From contig NZ_AUFX01000005.1 in NCBI RefSeq assembly GCF_000426725.1, positions 186,001 through 250,000 of the forward strand: a DNA stretch of 64,000 nt. The letters are read 5' to 3'. Shown here piece by piece: positions 17,779 through 27,338 of the stretch (positions within the stretch are counted from its first letter, which is position 1; each line of letters begins with the position of its first letter). This stretch comes from Sporocytophaga myxococcoides DSM 11118 (GTDB taxonomy: Bacteria > Bacteroidota > Bacteroidia > Cytophagales > Cytophagaceae). The position numbers were made by a program, and so were the translations under genes. The notes under the pieces are model-generated. The model had not been told where the DNA came from and ran no database searches. It was given only the letters and a program-made list of their open reading frames with translations.

Positions 17779-18330
17779 TCACGCTTTTCGGCCTTTCCAA
17801 ACGTGCTCTTCTATGCCCAGCTCATGAGACATTTTTCTCGCAAGAACAAATAGGTAGTCAGAAAGACGATTTAGATAGATAACTATAATGTCGTTTACCG
17901 GATGTTGTTCATGCAAGGCAATCACAAGCCTTTCAGCCCTACGGCAAATACACCTTGTAATATGTGTATAGGAAACAGAGGGATGGCCTCCTGGTAGAAT
18001 AAAGTTTTTCAAAGGAGGCAATTCTGCTTCCATAATATCGATTGCGGCTTCCAATTTTTCCACGTCTTCATTTAATACCTGGGGCAATTTCATTCTTTCA
18101 GGATCTTTTCCTGCTGCCAAAATTGCACCTATAACAAAGAGCTTTTCCTGAATCTCTTCAAGAAGGCCGGTCCTTACTTTATTCACCTCCTGATCTCTCA
18201 CCAATCCAAGATAAGAGTTCAGCTCGTCAACTGTGCCATAAGCTTCTATTCTTATGTCAGATTTGGAAACTCTTCCTCCAGATAAAAGACTTGTCTGGCC
18301 CTGATCTCCTGTCTTGGTATATATTTTCAT
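17779..18330 (-). CDS. PduO-type cob(I)alamin adenosyltransferase
   Basis: This enzyme transfers the adenosyl group of ATP to cob(I)alamin, making coenzyme B12. The 183-residue protein has the PduO-family N-terminus MKIYTKTGDQGQTSLLSGGR (ATP-binding), then the VDELNSYLGL segment and the C-terminal signature THITRCICRRAERL and YLNRLSDYLFVLAR. It is cytoplasmic and close to the usual length of about 190. Its start is one base from the stop of the upstream TPR protein, so the two are probably co-transcribed. Confidence 0.93.
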   Translation of the reverse strand: MKIYTKTGDQGQTSLLSGGRVSKSDIRIEAYGTVDELNSYLGLVRDQEVNKVRTGLLEEIQEKLFVIGAILAAGKDPERMKLPQVLNEDVEKLEAAIDIMEAELPPLKNFILPGGHPSVSYTHITRCICRRAERLVIALHEQHPVNDIIVIYLNRLSDYLFVLARKMSHELGIEEHVWKGRKA

Positions 18331-18331
18331 A

Positions 18332-21300
18332 TTATTCAGCGTCTTGGTTTTTCTTAACCTCTTCCTGAAAAGTTTTTAGGAATTGTGAGAATTCTGTAGG
18401 ACTCACATATAGTTTAAGGTCCTCAAGAATGCTTTCTCCGTAGGAAACCAGGTTTATTCTTACTGCTTGCAGGGCGTAGGCTTTAATAAGTTGAACACTG
18501 TATTTATTGATATCGATCCCTTTTAGAAGAATGTCATAAGCCTTTTCTCCCTGAGCATTCTTTTGAAAGAAAAGAGCTGCAGCAATGCGTACTCCTTCAT
18601 TGAATGGATTTAGCTGCAATGCTTTGTTAAAATTTAACATTGCATTTTTTGTATTGTTCCTGGCTTCATCATACAAGGCAGAAAAGAAAGGCTTAAGCTT
18701 GGAATCATCCACATTCAGGTAAACTTTGGTGATCTGCTTGTTGAGTTCCTCATATTCACCTTTGTGTGCCAGGTATTTCAGATATGTCCTGTTTAAAAAG
18801 CTTTGAGCATCATTTTCTTCTTTCTCAATTACTCCCAGAGCGCCAAAGAAATAATCAGCCTCCTGAATTTTATTTTGAGAAAGATAAAACTCCATGAGAT
18901 CTGCTGTGACTTCTATCTTTGCGTTTCCACGTGACATAGAGCTAAATAGCTCTTTTATTTGTTCAGTGGTTAAAGAGCCTTTTTTATAATGGATGAACTG
19001 AAGCTTCAACTCATCACTCCAGGTTTTAACTTCTCCAATCGCAGAGGTATTAATGATTTGAAGCAGATTCTCAGTAATTTTGTTTATGTTCTTGTCGGGA
19101 ACAGAACTTAATTGCATCAGTATTATTTTGCTACCTTCAAAATCTCCAGTTTCCATAAGGGAAATGGCATAATAAAGAATATTGGAGCTTTTAAGTTCTG
19201 CCTTACTTTGTGAGAAGTAGTCGATAGCCACCCTATAAAGATCGTGTTGCATCATCCAAAGACCAAGAACAGAATTGTAAGTAGGAGCAAAAGAAGAATT
19301 TAATCTGATGTTGTCTAGTATTTCCTTCCCTTTCAAACCTTCATTATTGTAATAGTAATATAATGCGGTTAAATAAGTGAGTTGTTCCTTATATTCTTCA
19401 TTTCCCTGCCATTTTACAAATGATTTGATGTGATCAAGAATCTCTTTGTTGCCATCTTTAAGATGGTTTAATGTTATATTGTTCAGGTAGGAGTAAGATT
19501 CGAGAGATAAAATACTGTCTTTGATAAAATCTTTTTTTAATCCCGACTGATATTTTTTGCCATTGAAATTGAGGATAGAAAGTTTATTTGTCTGATACGC
19601 AATCGCATCTTCAAAAAGCCCTTGACTGCTGATGGAGTCTGCTTCTGTTGTAAGTCCTTTTCTGGTAAGGAAATTCAAAATGTTGCCAGCAGCCACAGAC
19701 TTATTTTCTTTAAGATTTTTCTCACTTTGCGTCAAATGAAAATAGGTGGAGTCTGACATGCTTTTGTTCATATATAGCACACCAAGATTGTTTTGAATCA
19801 TGCCATTATCTGGGAACTTCTGTAAACCTTCCTGAAGTGTAAAAAGCGCAGGGAAGAACATGTTTTCCTGAAAATATATTCTGCTGAGATTTACGTAAGC
19901 CTCTGCCATCGGTCTTTTCACACTGGCAGAAGCAAAATAGTCCACAGCTTCTCTTCTGTTGTTTTCTTTTTCAGCAATCACTCCCAGTGAGTAGTTACTG
20001 CGATGATTCTGAAAGTCATTAATGACACCCTCTCTATAATAATGTTTGGCTAGAAGAATATTTTGTTCGTGAAGATAAACATCACCTATTCCATTATTAT
20101 ACCCAGACAGGCACAAGTAGAAAGCAAATCTGTTTGAATATAAAAAGAGCGCTAACACCACGACAAATCCAATACCTCTTACCATAAAGAATGGCAGCCT
20201 TTTAGGCTGGTAAACGACATCATAGACCTTAACATTTCTTGGAAAAAGGTCATAGAAATTATAGATAATATATAGAAAATATGTGGCGCCTATACCGAGA
20301 TGCGAATATATAATGGCATATTCGATAGACTCCTTAAGTGGATCATTTGCGGAAATGAGTGCATAACCGCAGACAGAAAGGGAGACAATTGCCAACCCTA
20401 CATAAAAGTACGCTCCGAAAGGGCGAAACGGGATAATATCATAGAAAAGAGGAGCTCTTTTTTTGTACCCCCAAAGTCCGACAATAGCGGAGATCAGAAA
20501 TATCCAGAATGCATTTAAGATCAGGCTGTCCCATTGAATAATCAACATCTTCTTGAGCAGCAGTAGTAACAGGTTGCCCAGATATAAAGAAGTTATGATG
20601 ATGAAATTTAAAATAGAATTTTTGCCTGCCATGTTTTTGGAACCGGCAGTTAGAAATACAAAACTGTTAATAATTTCAAAGGAGATCAGAAATAGAAATA
20701 GCATTGTAAGGGCTATTGGAACAGCTATTCCGAAATTGGCCATATAATAAAATGGCGTACTTACTTCACTGAATTTTCCTATAATAATGCCAAGAATAAG
20801 AGTGATAATTGTAAATACACTCAGTCTTATAGAAAATGCAGTATCTTTTTTAAATGCCTGAAAATAATAACTGGGGATAAGGTAAATCACGAGCATGCCA
20901 GCCAGAAATTGATTCCCATATATTTTAAAAACTCCAATTAAATCTGTCTTAAGAGTTGATAAAAATAAGGTGAAGACAAGCATTGCAGCTCCATACCAGA
21001 TAAGGTCCAGATATGTAAAGGTCGTTAATAGTAATATTATCGCCGCCACGGAAAGAGCAAAGTAAATGTAGGATGTCAAGGGATAGAGATGAAGACTACT
21101 TCCCTTGAAAGTCTGGGATAGGAGATAGCTATCAGACTCAACAGTGTATTTAAAAAGGTGTTTAACGAACGTGTCAACTGGAGTATTTAATGTTTCAGCA
21201 TTAGAATCAACTTCCCATTGGATGACCAGTTTGTTCTCTAGATACCATCCGGCAAAGAAGTATATCAAAGCCAGAACAGACAGGCCAATTGCTGAAATAA

Positions 21301-21352
21301 AAACTATCTTTTGACTTTTTTTCCAGGAGTTCCAGAAATAAATACTATTCAT
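18332..21352 (-). CDS. Large polytopic membrane protein with C-terminal TPR region
   Basis: A 1006-residue protein of unknown function. The first 420 residues hold about eleven hydrophobic segments (for example IVFISAIGLSVLALIYFFAG and PFFMVRGIGFVVVLALFLYS). The remaining 580 residues are helical and TPR-like (HRSNYSLGVIAEKENNRREA, AYVNLSRIYFQENMFFPALF, NGMIQNNLGVLYMN), probably facing the periplasm or cytoplasm as one scaffold. This membrane-plus-TPR layout recurs in Bacteroidota envelope proteins, but no enzyme domain is seen. It lies directly upstream of the PduO-type gene with one base between them. Confidence 0.75.
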   Translation of the reverse strand: MNSIYFWNSWKKSQKIVFISAIGLSVLALIYFFAGWYLENKLVIQWEVDSNAETLNTPVDTFVKHLFKYTVESDSYLLSQTFKGSSLHLYPLTSYIYFALSVAAIILLLTTFTYLDLIWYGAAMLVFTLFLSTLKTDLIGVFKIYGNQFLAGMLVIYLIPSYYFQAFKKDTAFSIRLSVFTIITLILGIIIGKFSEVSTPFYYMANFGIAVPIALTMLFLFLISFEIINSFVFLTAGSKNMAGKNSILNFIIITSLYLGNLLLLLLKKMLIIQWDSLILNAFWIFLISAIVGLWGYKKRAPLFYDIIPFRPFGAYFYVGLAIVSLSVCGYALISANDPLKESIEYAIIYSHLGIGATYFLYIIYNFYDLFPRNVKVYDVVYQPKRLPFFMVRGIGFVVVLALFLYSNRFAFYLCLSGYNNGIGDVYLHEQNILLAKHYYREGVINDFQNHRSNYSLGVIAEKENNRREAVDYFASASVKRPMAEAYVNLSRIYFQENMFFPALFTLQEGLQKFPDNGMIQNNLGVLYMNKSMSDSTYFHLTQSEKNLKENKSVAAGNILNFLTRKGLTTEADSISSQGLFEDAIAYQTNKLSILNFNGKKYQSGLKKDFIKDSILSLESYSYLNNITLNHLKDGNKEILDHIKSFVKWQGNEEYKEQLTYLTALYYYYNNEGLKGKEILDNIRLNSSFAPTYNSVLGLWMMQHDLYRVAIDYFSQSKAELKSSNILYYAISLMETGDFEGSKIILMQLSSVPDKNINKITENLLQIINTSAIGEVKTWSDELKLQFIHYKKGSLTTEQIKELFSSMSRGNAKIEVTADLMEFYLSQNKIQEADYFFGALGVIEKEENDAQSFLNRTYLKYLAHKGEYEELNKQITKVYLNVDDSKLKPFFSALYDEARNNTKNAMLNFNKALQLNPFNEGVRIAAALFFQKNAQGEKAYDILLKGIDINKYSVQLIKAYALQAVRINLVSYGESILEDLKLYVSPTEFSQFLKTFQEEVKKNQDAE

Positions 21353-21862
21353 CTTACCTCACATTATAATTAATTGGCAAACTTAAATCTTTAATCGGGT
21401 AAATAAAAATTGCCCCCATTGGAGAATGGTAAATAGTTGTAAGTGGTTAAAGCTGAAAGTTTAAAGTTGAGTTTTAAACATAAGAAATCTCTTCAAGCCC
21501 GGGAGGTAGGTATTCTTGCAAATGCATTTAGATGATGTTTTGTTGGGTAAATAGGATTTGCCGGATAAATGTTTTAAACTTATTGGTAGGTTTTATGTAG
21601 TTTATCCAATCATCAGTACTAGATTTTTTAGGAGTATTAAAATCCTTCTCCTTCAGGAGAAGAATTTAGGATGAATCTTTTTTAGGACTTTCAGAAAAAA
21701 CAAAGGTTTGAAAATCTTGATGGTCTGAAAAAATATTGTTTTTTTGGAAAATAATTGAGGGAGGAAGTTGAGTAATTATAATATTGTGAAATAACCCACA
21801 GCATTTGTGACTGAACTTGATCTTAATTTTATAAGTAACTTTTAAAATATTAAATCTAAAAT
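21353..21862. other. Divergent intergenic region
   Basis: About 510 A+T-rich bases separate the TPR membrane protein (minus) from the MFS transporter (plus). The only clear structure is a short hairpin at 21645-21662 (CTTCTCC-TTCA-GGAGAAG). No ORF here has coding character. Promoters for both flanking genes are expected but none was convincing. Confidence 0.5.
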
Positions 21863-23224
21863 ATGGCCACATTCGGCAAAGATTCCAGACCCGCTCAGAT
21901 TTCGGGAAATGAAAATACCAATTACGGCGTACCATTGGCGCTTATGGTATCACTGTTTTTTATGATTGGTTTCATCACCGTAATGAACGATGTTCTGATT
22001 CCGAGTTTAAAAGGGTTGTTTAACCTTAAAACCTGGCAGGCAATGCTTATCCAGTTTTGTTTTTTCGGAGCATATTTTATCATGTCAGTACCATCGGGAT
22101 ATCTTATACAAAAGATAGGATATAAAAAAGGGTTGGCTATTTCTCTTTCAGTTATGGGTAGTGGTTTGTTGTTGTTTGTGCCAGCAAGTATCATTATTTC
22201 ATATCCTTTTTTCTTGTTAGCTCTATTTATTGTAGCCGTAGGTTTGACCATTTTACAGGTCGCAATTAATCCATACATCGTTGCTCTTGGGCCTGAGGAA
22301 ACAGGTGCATCCAGGTTAAATCTTGGAGGAGCTCTCAATTCTACAGCTACATTTATTGGTCCCATCATTGGAAGTGCGTTTATTCTGAATCCAGACCTTA
22401 ATAATACAGTTGAAAAGGCAGCTGCGGTGAGAGGTCCATACATTGCCCTTGCTCTCTTGACCTTTGGAATAGGTGTAATTCTGTATTTTTTGAATCTTCC
22501 CAAAATAAAGTCTGAGGTGGAGAAAGGAGATATGCTGGAGGGAAGCATTTTTGATTTCAATCACTTGTTTGCGGGAGCAGGAGCTATATTTTTCTATGTG
22601 GGAGCTGAGGTGTCCATTGGAAGTATTCTGATCCTGTATATTGTAGAAGATAATTTAATAAAAGCATCCCCAACCATTTTTGCTAAATTCAATGAAGAAA
22701 CTCTTGCTTCTTCTCTTTTAGCCTATTATTGGGGCAGTGCCATGGTTGGAAGGCTAATTGGAAGTTTTATTGGCCAAAAAGTAAGAGCAGAAATCATGTT
22801 ACGTGTTGTAGCTTTTTTAGCAGTTCTGTTTGTAGGGGCAAGTATGACTGGTTTATTGGATTCCTACTTTGTGGGGATCAGACTAATGGTACTTGATTTT
22901 GATCAGGGGTTGCCGAAGATTGAGATTCCGGCTTCCATCTTGTTGCTTGTTCTTGTCGGGCTGCTTAACTCTGTAATGTGGCCGTGTATTTTCCCTCTTT
23001 CACTAAATGGCCTTGGGAAATTTACAAGTAAAGGTTCTGGTTTACTCGTTACAATGGTAGTAGGGGGAGCTTTAATTCCTTTGATACAAGCAGGGATAGC
23101 CGAAAAAACTGGATATACTTCAAGTTTCTGGGTAGTTCTTTTATGTTATATCTATATCTTATATTTCTCAGTAAGAGGCTATAAAAGCAAAAGGACGCTC
23201 ACATCTAATGATGACTTAAAATAA
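21863..23224 (+). CDS. FucP/GluP-type sugar:H+ symporter (MFS)
   Basis: A 453-residue inner-membrane permease with about twelve hydrophobic segments. The N-terminal half shows the fucose/glucose-galactose symporter pattern: FFMIGFITVMNDVLIPSLKG, then SGYLIQKIGYKKGLAI and QVAINPYIVALGPEETGASR. Relatives import hexoses such as glucose, galactose or fucose with protons. The sugar is not determined by sequence. Genes for acetyl-CoA synthetase and glucosamine-6-phosphate deaminase follow on the same strand, suggesting a link to amino-sugar use, but the gaps (over 50 bases) leave operon membership uncertain. Confidence 0.9.
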   Translation: MATFGKDSRPAQISGNENTNYGVPLALMVSLFFMIGFITVMNDVLIPSLKGLFNLKTWQAMLIQFCFFGAYFIMSVPSGYLIQKIGYKKGLAISLSVMGSGLLLFVPASIIISYPFFLLALFIVAVGLTILQVAINPYIVALGPEETGASRLNLGGALNSTATFIGPIIGSAFILNPDLNNTVEKAAAVRGPYIALALLTFGIGVILYFLNLPKIKSEVEKGDMLEGSIFDFNHLFAGAGAIFFYVGAEVSIGSILILYIVEDNLIKASPTIFAKFNEETLASSLLAYYWGSAMVGRLIGSFIGQKVRAEIMLRVVAFLAVLFVGASMTGLLDSYFVGIRLMVLDFDQGLPKIEIPASILLLVLVGLLNSVMWPCIFPLSLNGLGKFTSKGSGLLVTMVVGGALIPLIQAGIAEKTGYTSSFWVVLLCYIYILYFSVRGYKSKRTLTSNDDLK

Positions 23225-23275
23225 TTTTCTTGAATTAATACCTAGTAAAAACAAACCTAAATTTTTATTCAGTTT

Positions 23276-25186
23276 ATGGCATATAAAATCAACAATCTGC
23301 AAGAATACCAGGCAGAGTATGCTGCAAGTGTTAAGGATCCGGAAGCATTCTGGGCAAAGCAGGCAGACAGGTTTCAATGGAAGAAAAAATGAGATAGGGT
23401 GCTGGACTGGAATTTCTCTGAGCCTGATGTAAAATGGTTTTCAGGAGGGCAACTTAATATCTCTGAAAACTGTCTTGACAGACATTTAAAGGAAAACGGT
23501 GATAAAGTGGCCTTTTATTGGGAACCTAATGAGTCTTCGGAAGCCAGACGTACAATTACCTATAACCAATTGCATACTGAAGTTTGTAAGTTCTCGAATG
23601 TGCTGAAGTCATTAGGTGCAAAAAAAGGAGAGAGAATTTGCATATACATGCCAATGATCCCTGAAGTGGTCGTGGCAGTGCTTGCATGTGCCCGTATTGG
23701 TGCTATCCATTCAGTAGTATTTGCTGGTTTTAGTGCAACCTCTCTATCTGACAGAATAAACGATGCAAAAGCTGATTTAGTCATAACATCAGACGGTTCA
23801 TTCCGAGGCAATAAAACCATAGCAATCAAAGACATTGTAGATGAAGCTCTGAAGAATAGCCCTGGAGTAAAGAATGTAATAGTTTACAAGCGTACTGGAC
23901 AGCCTGTAAAAATGAAATCTCCAAGAGACCTCTGGTGGAATGAGTTAATGGAGAAAGCTAGCCCTCTGAATGAGGCCGTAGCTGTGGAAAGCGAAGATCC
24001 ATTATTTATCTTATACACATCAGGTTCTACAGGTAAGCCGAAAGGTGTTGTTCATACAACGGCAGGCTACATGATATTTTCTGAATACTCTTTCAGTAAT
24101 GTATTTCAATGCGAAAAAGATAGTATTTATTGGAGTACAGCAGATATTGGCTGGATTACAGGACATAGCTATATTGTTTACGGACCTCTCCTGGCCGGGG
24201 TAACAAGCGTACTATTTGAAGGCATTCCTACATATCCCTCTCCTGGAAGGTTCTGGGAAGTGGTAGATAAATATAAGGTAACGCATTTTTATACAGCTCC
24301 GACGGCTATAAGATCATTAATGGCTTGTGGTCTGGAGCACGTTACTCCTCACAATCTTGGAAGCTTAAAAGTGCTTGGTTCCGTAGGTGAACCAATAAAC
24401 GAAGAAGCATGGCACTGGTATGATGATCATGTGGGAAAAAACAATTGCCCTATTGTCGATACCTGGTGGCAGACAGAAACAGGCGGAATTCTTATTTCTC
24501 CTTTAGCCGGAATTACTAAAACAAAGCCATCTTATGCAACCCTTCCATTACCGGGTATACAGCCTGTAATTGTTGATAGTGAAGGTAAGGAGCTTGAGGG
24601 TAATGACGTTGAGGGAAATCTTTGTATTAAATTTCCATGGCCTTCAATTATAAGAACAACCTATGGAGACCATGAACGTTGCCGACAGACGTACTTTTCA
24701 ACCTATAAAAATCTTTACTTCACTGGCGACGGATGCCGCCGAGACGAAGATGGTTATTATAGAATACTAGGTCGTGTGGATGATGTGATAAATGTTTCTG
24801 GTCACAGAATGGGAACTGCAGAGGTGGAAAATGCAATCAATGAAGATGAAGCAGTTATTGAATCTGCTGTAGTTGGATATCCTCATGACATTAAAGGACA
24901 GGGCATTTATGCTTTTGTGATTTGTGAGGATGTTGATAAAGATCATGAGAAAATCAGACAAAGTATTCTTGCAACAGTAACCAGAATTATAGGCCCTATT
25001 GCTAAACCTGATAAAATTCAGATAGTAAGTGGATTACCGAAGACCAGATCTGGAAAGATAATGAGAAGGATTCTGAGAAAAATTTCTGAAGGTGATGTTT
25101 CAAACTTAGGAGATATATCCACTTTGCTAGATCCGGGAGTAGTAGAAGAAATTAAAAAGGGAGCTTTAGTGCCATTAAAAAGCTAA
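23276..25186 (+). pseudogene. acs: Acetyl-CoA synthetase gene with in-frame TGA near the N-terminus
   Basis: The enzyme activates acetate to acetyl-CoA through acetyl-AMP. The natural start is ATG 23276 (MAYKINNLQEYQAEYAASV), giving an expected length of 636. Codon 39 is TGA (23390-23392), in FQWKKK-stop-DRVLDWNF, where homologues typically carry a Trp (WDKVLDW-like). The rest is intact: P-loop LYTSGSTGKPKGVVHTT, the WWQTETGG core, the GDGCRRDEDGYY hinge and the C-terminal acetylation Lys in KTRSGKIMRRILRK. Rescue by initiation at GTG 23399 would give a 595-residue protein lacking part of the N-terminal region. Only one lesion is seen, so a recent mutation, readthrough or sequencing error are all possible. 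Confidence 0.85.
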
Positions 25187-25276
25187 GGGGAAACTCCCTG
25201 CAAATGTATTCGTAAAGAGCAAACTAAAATTAAAGAATACGGTTCAAATAGAATAAGGAAAAACAGGTATTGATAT

Positions 25277-27280
25277 ATGAGAGAGGCTTCAGTAAAAGGA
25301 TCTACAATAAGTTCGGAAAATGGTATCCTGAACAGTAATGATAAAATGGCTGTCTTAATACCTGATTCAGAACTGTCTAAACGATTTGAAAAGGTTCCAA
25401 CGGAAATTTTTTCAAATGCAGGAATTGCATCAAAAGTTGTAGCTATAGAAATAGCACAGATTATAAGAAGCAAGCAGATGTTGAATAAGCCATGCATACT
25501 TGGGTTGGCGACCGGTTCTACACCCAAGGGGGTCTACAAGGAGCTTATTCGTATGCATAAGGAAGAGGGGTTAAGTTTTAAAAATGTGATTACATTTAAT
25601 CTTGATGAATATTATCCAATGCAGCCTGATTCTTTGTATAGCTATGTGAGGTTTATGAAAGAGCAACTGTTCAACCATGTAGATATACTTCCTGAAAATT
25701 ACCATATTCCTGATGGTACTCTTAGCAAAGAACGGATAGCCTCATTTTGCCGGGACTATGAAAGCAGAATAGAAATGCATGGAGGTATTGATTTCCAGTT
25801 ATTGGGAATTGGGGGAAATGGTCACATTGGATTTAATGAACCTGGTTCAACTTCCAACAGCAAAACGAGATTGGTAGCTTTAGATCACAGCACACGAGCT
25901 GCAGCTTCTCAGGAGTTCAATGGATTGCATAATGTCCCAAGGACCGCTATTACTCTTGGCGTATCTGCTATACTTCATGCAAAAAGAGTAGTTCTCATGG
26001 CGCTTGGAGAACATAAAAGCAGAATTGTTAAAGCATCTATAGAAGGTCCGGTTTCTGAGCACGTGCCAGCTTCTTATCTCCAAAATCACCCTAATGCAAC
26101 TTTTATTCTGGACGAAGCCTCTGCGGCGGAACTTACTCGTGTTAAGACTCCATGGCTTGTTGATACATTTACCTGGGATAAAAAGCTTATTAAAAAAGCT
26201 GTAACAGGTCTTGCTGTATCTTTGAAAAAGCCTGTGTTAAAGCTGACAGACAAAGATTACAATGATAACGGAATGGGAGAGCTTGTAGCTCAACATGGTC
26301 CTGCTTATGATATTAATCTTGAAGTATTTAATCAGTTGCAGAATACAATTACTGGTTGGCCTGGAGGTAAACCAAATGCAGATGACAGTAAGAGACCGGA
26401 GAGGGCATTACCTGCAGTTAAAAGGGTATTGATTTTTAGTCCGCACCCCGATGATGATATTATCTCTATGGGGGGAACGTTTATGAGGCTTCAGGACCAA
26501 GGACACGATGTCCATGTGGCATATCAGACTTCCGGAAATATAGCTGTTTCAGATGAAGAGGCGCTGAGATATGCTGATTTTGTTACTGGCTTTGATCAGA
26601 AGTTTGGTTTGAACAACTCTGAGATAGATGCTATTTATCAAAATGCAAGAGAGTTCTTGAAGAATAAAAAACAAAGCGAAAAAGATATTGACGAAGTGCG
26701 CCAGATAAAGGGGTTGATAAGGGTTTCTGAAGCCAAAGCAACTTGCCGGTTTGTTGGTATTCCAGATAATAACGTGCATTTTATGAATCTTCCTTTTTAT
26801 GAAACAGGAATGGTTCAGAAGAAACCTTTGGGCGAAGAGGACATACAGCTAACGGTAGATTTGATCAAGCAAATCAAGCCCCATCAGATATATGCAGCTG
26901 GAGATCTAGCAGATCCGCATGGCACACACAAAGTCTGTCTCGATGCTGTATTTGAAGCTCTAAAAAGATTAAAAAATGACCCTGAAAATCAGGAATGGAT
27001 TAAAGATTGTTGGTTGTGGCTATACAGAGGAGCATGGCAGGAGTGGGATGTACATCAGATAGAAATGGCAGTTCCAATGAGCCCTGATCAGGTATTGAGA
27101 AAGAGATACGGAATATTCAAACATCAGTCGCAGAAAGATGGTGTAGTATTTCAAGGATCTGATTCAAGAGAGTTCTGGCAGAGGGCAGAAGAAAGAAATA
27201 AAGCAACAGCAGATCTGTATAACAAATTAGGCTTACCTGAATATGAAGCTATTGAGGCTTTTGTAAGGTATTTATATTAA
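25277..27280 (+). CDS. nagB: NagB-like glucosamine-6-phosphate deaminase fused to a PIG-L/LmbE deacetylase-like domain
   Basis: A 667-residue two-domain protein. The N-terminal part (about 35-300) is a glucosamine-6-phosphate deaminase, converting GlcN-6-P to fructose-6-P and ammonia, with LGLATGSTPKGVYKEL, FNLDEYYPM and GIGGNGHIGFNEPGS. The C-terminal part (about 385-650) is PIG-L/LmbE-like, a family of zinc-dependent deacetylases, with the metal motif PHPDDDIISMGG and the later DPHGTHKVC. The fusion is known among Bacteroidota and suggests linked deacetylation and deamination of amino sugars (inference). ATG 25277 is used as start; an alternative lies at residue 28. Confidence 0.92.
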   Translation: MREASVKGSTISSENGILNSNDKMAVLIPDSELSKRFEKVPTEIFSNAGIASKVVAIEIAQIIRSKQMLNKPCILGLATGSTPKGVYKELIRMHKEEGLSFKNVITFNLDEYYPMQPDSLYSYVRFMKEQLFNHVDILPENYHIPDGTLSKERIASFCRDYESRIEMHGGIDFQLLGIGGNGHIGFNEPGSTSNSKTRLVALDHSTRAAASQEFNGLHNVPRTAITLGVSAILHAKRVVLMALGEHKSRIVKASIEGPVSEHVPASYLQNHPNATFILDEASAAELTRVKTPWLVDTFTWDKKLIKKAVTGLAVSLKKPVLKLTDKDYNDNGMGELVAQHGPAYDINLEVFNQLQNTITGWPGGKPNADDSKRPERALPAVKRVLIFSPHPDDDIISMGGTFMRLQDQGHDVHVAYQTSGNIAVSDEEALRYADFVTGFDQKFGLNNSEIDAIYQNAREFLKNKKQSEKDIDEVRQIKGLIRVSEAKATCRFVGIPDNNVHFMNLPFYETGMVQKKPLGEEDIQLTVDLIKQIKPHQIYAAGDLADPHGTHKVCLDAVFEALKRLKNDPENQEWIKDCWLWLYRGAWQEWDVHQIEMAVPMSPDQVLRKRYGIFKHQSQKDGVVFQGSDSREFWQRAEERNKATADLYNKLGLPEYEAIEAFVRYLY

Positions 27281-27294
27281 AATCTTTTTGAATA

Positions 27295-27338
27295 AAGAAG
27301 TCATTCATAATTTTAATTTTTCTGATGAATGACTTCTT
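27295..27338. terminator. Convergent terminator, 14-bp stem
   Basis: Perfect arms AAGAAGTCATTCAT and ATGAATGACTTCTT flank a 16-base loop containing a T-rich stretch. The right arm encodes the last codons of the convergent histidine kinase, so both genes end inside one hairpin. Confidence 0.75.

Noticed and set aside
23390-23392. TGA in acs read as Trp through a changed genetic code
   Set aside because: Several genes in the window end in TGA (for example at 33822 and 47716), Trp is normally TGG, and prfB depends on TGA being a stop.
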